From Streptomyces sp. NBC_00582 (GTDB lineage Bacteria > Actinomycetota > Actinomycetes > Streptomycetales > Streptomycetaceae): a stretch of DNA of 64,000 nt. The stretch lies in assembly GCF_036345155.1 (NCBI RefSeq), contig NZ_CP107772.1:2480001-2544000 (forward strand), in the 5' to 3' direction. The notes under the pieces were generated by a model. The model saw only the letters and a list, made by a program, of their open reading frames with translations. It made no database searches and was not told where the DNA came from. Of the stretch, positions 61,207-64,000 are shown in pieces (positions within the stretch are counted from its first letter, which is position 1; every line of letters begins with the position of its first letter). The position numbers and the translations under genes are program-made.

Positions 61207-61638
61207 CTGTCTGACCACTTCCGCTTCCGTACCGACCCCGAACACGGCTTCGTGGCCACCGCCACGGCGAACATCCCCACGCACCTGGCCCACTGGTTCC
61301 TTGTGCGCGAGCAGTTCGAGCCCGTCCCCGACACTCCGGGCCTGTACCGGCTCGCTCATCCCGAGCAGGACGGCCTGCGCCGCACCCGCTAGGCGGTGAA
61401 GGACCTTCGCCGCCACGGCTACCAGGTGGACACCGACCCCGTCGTCGACCCCGGCCCGCCTCAACCGACCGTGCAGCAGGGGCTGGAGACACGGCGCGCC
61501 CGCCTCGCGCAAGCCGCCGCTGCACGGCCCCCGCACCTGTCTACCGCTCTCGCCACCACGCCCGGCCCCGCACCCAAGCCAGCCACCGTCGCCGTCACCG
61601 GCATGGGCCCGTCCGCCGGACACAGGCGAGGTAGGTGA
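61207..61638 (+). pseudogene. C-module gene with in-frame TAG, CTG start
   Basis: CTG at 61207; SDHFRFRTDPEHGFVATATA, HLAHWFLVREQFEPVPDTPG and YRLAHPEQDGLRRTR, then TAG at 61390-61392. The same frame continues AVKDLRRHGYQVDTDPVVDP to a normal stop at 61638, and the continuation is the conserved end of the C module. A CAG-to-TAG change explains it. It overlaps the following GTG (GTGA). Confidence 0.6.
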
Positions 61639-61982
61639 GTATGACCAGCCCACCGATCCGCATCCTCCGCGGCCCTGGTGGCGAGGTCGAGGTCGAGGGC
61701 CCGTACGACGCCTTCGCCGCGGGCATCCTGGCCCGCGCCGGATTCGAGACCTACCCCACCCTGCGCGGGCAGTGGGTCCGTCTCCCGTTCGACCTGGGCC
61801 GAGCCTGGGAGAACGAACACGCCACATGGGCGGCCGACATGCTCACCGCCGCCCGCTACAACGTCGACCTCGACCCGGACTTGCGCAGCAGCCCGCCCGG
61901 TACGTCCACGCCACCCTCGGCACCGCGCCGCACGAAGGCCGCGATGACCGCACAGCCCACCCGCCGCGGCAGCCGCCGCTGA
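61635..61982 (+). CDS. Stand-alone C-module protein
   Basis: 115 residues from the GTG in the GTGA overlap, or the ATG at 61641. PIRILRGPGGEVEVEGPYDA, ILARAGFETYPTLRGQWVRL and MLTAARYNVDLDPDLR match the C module of B1, B2 and the broken gene just upstream. The tail is basic. It is an intact paralogue of the damaged neighbour. Confidence 0.6.
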   Translation: MSMTSPPIRILRGPGGEVEVEGPYDAFAAGILARAGFETYPTLRGQWVRLPFDLGRAWENEHATWAADMLTAARYNVDLDPDLRSSPPGTSTPPSAPRRTKAAMTAQPTRRGSRR

Positions 61983-62011
61983 CCTGCGGCCATCACACGA
62001 AAGACGCCGAC

Positions 62012-63070
62012 CTGACTTCCTTCGCCGAGATCACCCTGTACCTCAGCAACCACCGCACGATCGTCGCCCTCCCCAGCGGGGACGGTCACCGGTGGGCCGA
62101 GACGGCTCTGGACCTCGCGGGCTTCGCCACGGACCGCGACGGCATCCACCACCTGCCCCTGGACGAACCCACCAAGGCTCGCGAGGCCCTCGCCCACCTT
62201 CACCAGACCGCCCGTGACTGCCGAGCCACGGTCATCACTCGGGAGGGCCCGTACCTGGGTGACATCGCCTCCGTCATCTGCGAGGGCTTGCCCGGCCCGT
62301 GGGAGGCGACCGTCGAGACCTTCCCGTCCCAGCGGACACCTGGTGATCTGCTGGAGCGGTTGTGGGACTCCGGGCCGCTGATGTCCAACCTGGAGAAAAT
62401 CCGGGTGCCGTGCGCAGCGATTCTCCGCGACGGCGCCGGCACCGAACTGCTCCTCGTCGAGCGGCCGGGGGACCGCCAGTATCTGGTCGGCGCTCTGCTC
62501 CCCAGCCCGGACCACGTCAACGCGACCGCGCCGGGCCCGCGCAGCATCATCGCGCACAACGCCCACCTCGCCGCCGGGGCGATCCGCATCGGCCTCCTGC
62601 CCGAGTACGAGCAGGCCGTCCACCTCTCGCGGCTACACGAAGTGGAAGACGACCTCACGTGGGCCCAGGAGACCTTCGAACCGGGCACCGTGCTCACGCC
62701 GTATCCCCCCGACCTGGATGCTGCACTCGACCGATTCCTCACCCACGCATCGGAGTTCATCGCCACCCTCCGCCGTCCAGGCAGCAAACCCCTCACCGGG
62801 CAGGAGACTGCGTTCCTCGACCGCATCGAGGCCGACCTCCAAGCAGCACGAGAGGCCAACAGCGGGAAACCGGCGTCCACCGGCTCCGCCGATGACGCTC
62901 CGCTTCCTGTGGATGCGATGGAGCTGTGGCTCACCGAGGGCGAGCAACTGATCGAGATGGCCCGAGACATCACCAGTCCGCCCTCCACAGCAGCCGTGCG
63001 GGCCGGAGTCCGTACAACGCCGCCGCCCGCACCCTCGGTGTCCGCCAACAGCACCGCTCCACGCCGCTGA
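62012..63070 (+). CDS. Fused module protein C-B-A (B3), CTG start
   Basis: 352 residues. CTG at 62012 follows GAAAG (8-nt spacing) and is the only suitable start. It begins with a C-type module (TSFAEITLYLSNHRTIVALP, LDLAGFATDRDGIHHLPLDE), then a B domain (LPGPWEATVE, RLWDSGPLM, QYLVGALLP) and a helical A-like end (LDRFLTHASEFIATLRRPGS, FLDRIEADLQAAREANSGK). Here the order is C-B-A in one chain, while elsewhere B-C and A are separate genes. Confidence 0.65.
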   Translation: MTSFAEITLYLSNHRTIVALPSGDGHRWAETALDLAGFATDRDGIHHLPLDEPTKAREALAHLHQTARDCRATVITREGPYLGDIASVICEGLPGPWEATVETFPSQRTPGDLLERLWDSGPLMSNLEKIRVPCAAILRDGAGTELLLVERPGDRQYLVGALLPSPDHVNATAPGPRSIIAHNAHLAAGAIRIGLLPEYEQAVHLSRLHEVEDDLTWAQETFEPGTVLTPYPPDLDAALDRFLTHASEFIATLRRPGSKPLTGQETAFLDRIEADLQAAREANSGKPASTGSADDAPLPVDAMELWLTEGEQLIEMARDITSPPSTAAVRAGVRTTPPPAPSVSANSTAPRR

Positions 63071-63098
63071 ACTCCTGAATGGAAACCCCTCTCCGCAA

Positions 63099-64000
63099 TT
63101 GACCACCACAGATCACGCGCCGGCCCAACACCCGGCTGCCGCCTCGACTTCCTATCGCGCTGTGCTGGGCAGCCGGCATGTCGCCCGGCTACTCGGCGGC
63201 ACCCTTATCGGACGCATGCCCAACGGCATGGCACCCGTCGCCATCGTGCTTCTGATCACCTCCCAAGGTGCCTCCCTGGCCTCCGCCGGACTGCTGAGCG
63301 CCCTGTACGGGCTGGCTGGCGCGCTCTCCCAGCCGGTCAAGGGCCGCCTGATGGACCGCCATGGCCAGATTCCGGTGTCCGCGCCCGGGGCAGTCCTCAA
63401 CTCCGGCTGTCTGCTGCTCCTGCTGGTCGCGGACGATCCGACCCTCGCGCTCTTCGCGGTCGTGCTCGCGGGCCTGTGCTCCCCTCCGCTGGAGGCGGGA
63501 CTGCGGGCCCTGTGGCCCACCGTCCTGCCCGACCTTGGCCGGCGCCGGGTCGCCCTCGCGCTCGACACCGGCTCCCAGGGCCTGCTCTACATCGCCGGCC
63601 CGCTCCTGGTCGCCGCGCTCGCCACCGTCTACAGTCCCCCCGCCGCGATCCTCGCGACCGTCGTGCTCGGCCTCGTGGGTACGACGGTGGTGCTCACCGC
63701 GCTCCCGTCCCGCGCCTGGCGCCCGCAGTACACCGCTGGTTCCGCCGCGGCCGGGCTGCACAGCACGCCTCTGTCGCTGATCTTCCTGGCCCATGCCGGC
63801 TTCGGGATCGCCCTCGGTGCCATGAACGTCTGGGCGGTGGCCATGGCCGAACTGCACGACATGAAGCTGCTGTCCGGGCTGATTCCCGCTGCCTTCGCCA
63901 CCGGCAGCTTTGTCGGCGGCCTCCTCTACGCCCGCCGTGCGTGGCCGGGCTCGCCCATCGTCCAGTTGCTGTCGGCCGCGGCTGGGTTCTGCGTCGGGTG
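63099..64000 (+). CDS. MFS transporter (3' end outside window)
   Basis: Start TTG at 63099; the frame stays open to base 64000 (300 codons). RAVLGSRHVARLLGGTLIGR, NGMAPVAIVLLITSQGASLA and KGRLMDRHGQIPVSAPG, the last being the MFS loop between segments 2 and 3, are clear. At least eight hydrophobic segments are present. Substrate unknown. It is related in style to the exporter at 27022 but not adjacent to a regulator here. Confidence 0.75.
   Translation, partial: MTTTDHAPAQHPAAASTSYRAVLGSRHVARLLGGTLIGRMPNGMAPVAIVLLITSQGASLASAGLLSALYGLAGALSQPVKGRLMDRHGQIPVSAPGAVLNSGCLLLLLVADDPTLALFAVVLAGLCSPPLEAGLRALWPTVLPDLGRRRVALALDTGSQGLLYIAGPLLVAALATVYSPPAAILATVVLGLVGTTVVLTALPSRAWRPQYTAGSAAAGLHSTPLSLIFLAHAGFGIALGAMNVWAVAMAELHDMKLLSGLIPAAFATGSFVGGLLYARRAWPGSPIVQLLSAAAGFCVG

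Noticed and set aside
21939..61638. Recoding of TAG as an amino acid, since several genes have an in-frame TAG
   Set aside because: The lesions are few and two of the affected genes also have missing starts or frameshifts. No suppressor tRNA was seen. Decay or sequencing error explains them better.
1..64000. Integrase, att sites, terminal repeats or telomeres
   Set aside because: No tyrosine or serine recombinase motif and no long direct or terminal repeat was found, so an integrative element cannot be shown from this window.

Overview
The window is high-GC actinobacterial DNA. Strong GC3 bias, GTG/TTG/CTG starts, 4-bp stop/start overlaps, WhiB, DUF317, DUF2637, ImmA/IrrE and LAxTG-type proteins all point to Streptomyces or a close relative. 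No ribosomal, tRNA or central-metabolism genes were seen. Replication, mobilisation and conjugation genes dominate, so I read it as part of a large conjugative plasmid or a plasmid-like integrated element. No integrase, telomere or att site is visible.

Layout. (1) 1-2.4 kb: three genes, an HPr-kinase-like P-loop protein, an APH-fold phosphotransferase and a HAD hydrolase. (2) 2.6-6.5 kb, minus strand: a small conserved protein, then a four-gene cassette of XRE regulator, ImmA/IrrE metallopeptidase, MAB_1171c-like membrane protein and PAP2-like membrane protein, with a consensus-like promoter and a 30-codon ORF running divergently. (3) 7.4-14.6 kb, plus strand: replication and mobilisation genes, namely DnaD-like and DnaC-like proteins, an extended WhiB protein, a DUF2637/SpdB-like membrane protein whose linker DNA is full of GGGACC/GGTCCC repeats, a MobC-like accessory protein containing a near-perfect 37-bp palindrome, and a MOBP-type relaxase. 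(4) 14.7-30 kb: mixed accessory genes (lipoprotein, Nudix, histidine phosphatase, DUF317 operon, methyltransferase, SDR, ASCH, MFS) with several decayed genes. (5) 30-46 kb, mostly minus strand: a cell-wall-anchored SpaA-like protein, a second DUF317 operon, a coupled ATP-grasp/MFS/HAD operon, a coupled two-regulator/MFS operon, an expanded set of small helical proteins, a RelE-like protein, a GNAT and an orphan DNA methyltransferase. (6) 46.6-54.6 kb, plus strand: a compact type IV secretion-like set of lysozyme/NlpC-P60 hydrolase, small membrane subunit, VirB8-like anchor, VirB6/TrbL-like channel, SCO6880-like protein and VirB4-like ATPase. (7) 54.6-63.1 kb: a run of little-known genes that look like repeated and rearranged modules, many with apparent CTG start codons, two of them damaged, followed by an MFS gene cut by the window edge.

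The most unusual features are the modular paralogous family at 54.6-63.1 kb, the repeated CTG initiation, the palindrome inside the mobC-like gene (possible oriT), the iteron-like repeats inside a coding region, and an element with 10-bp inverted arms and an 18-nt promoter-like spacing found at 41.3, 45.2 and (right half) 46.3 kb. Function assignments come from reading motifs by eye; no database search was run.
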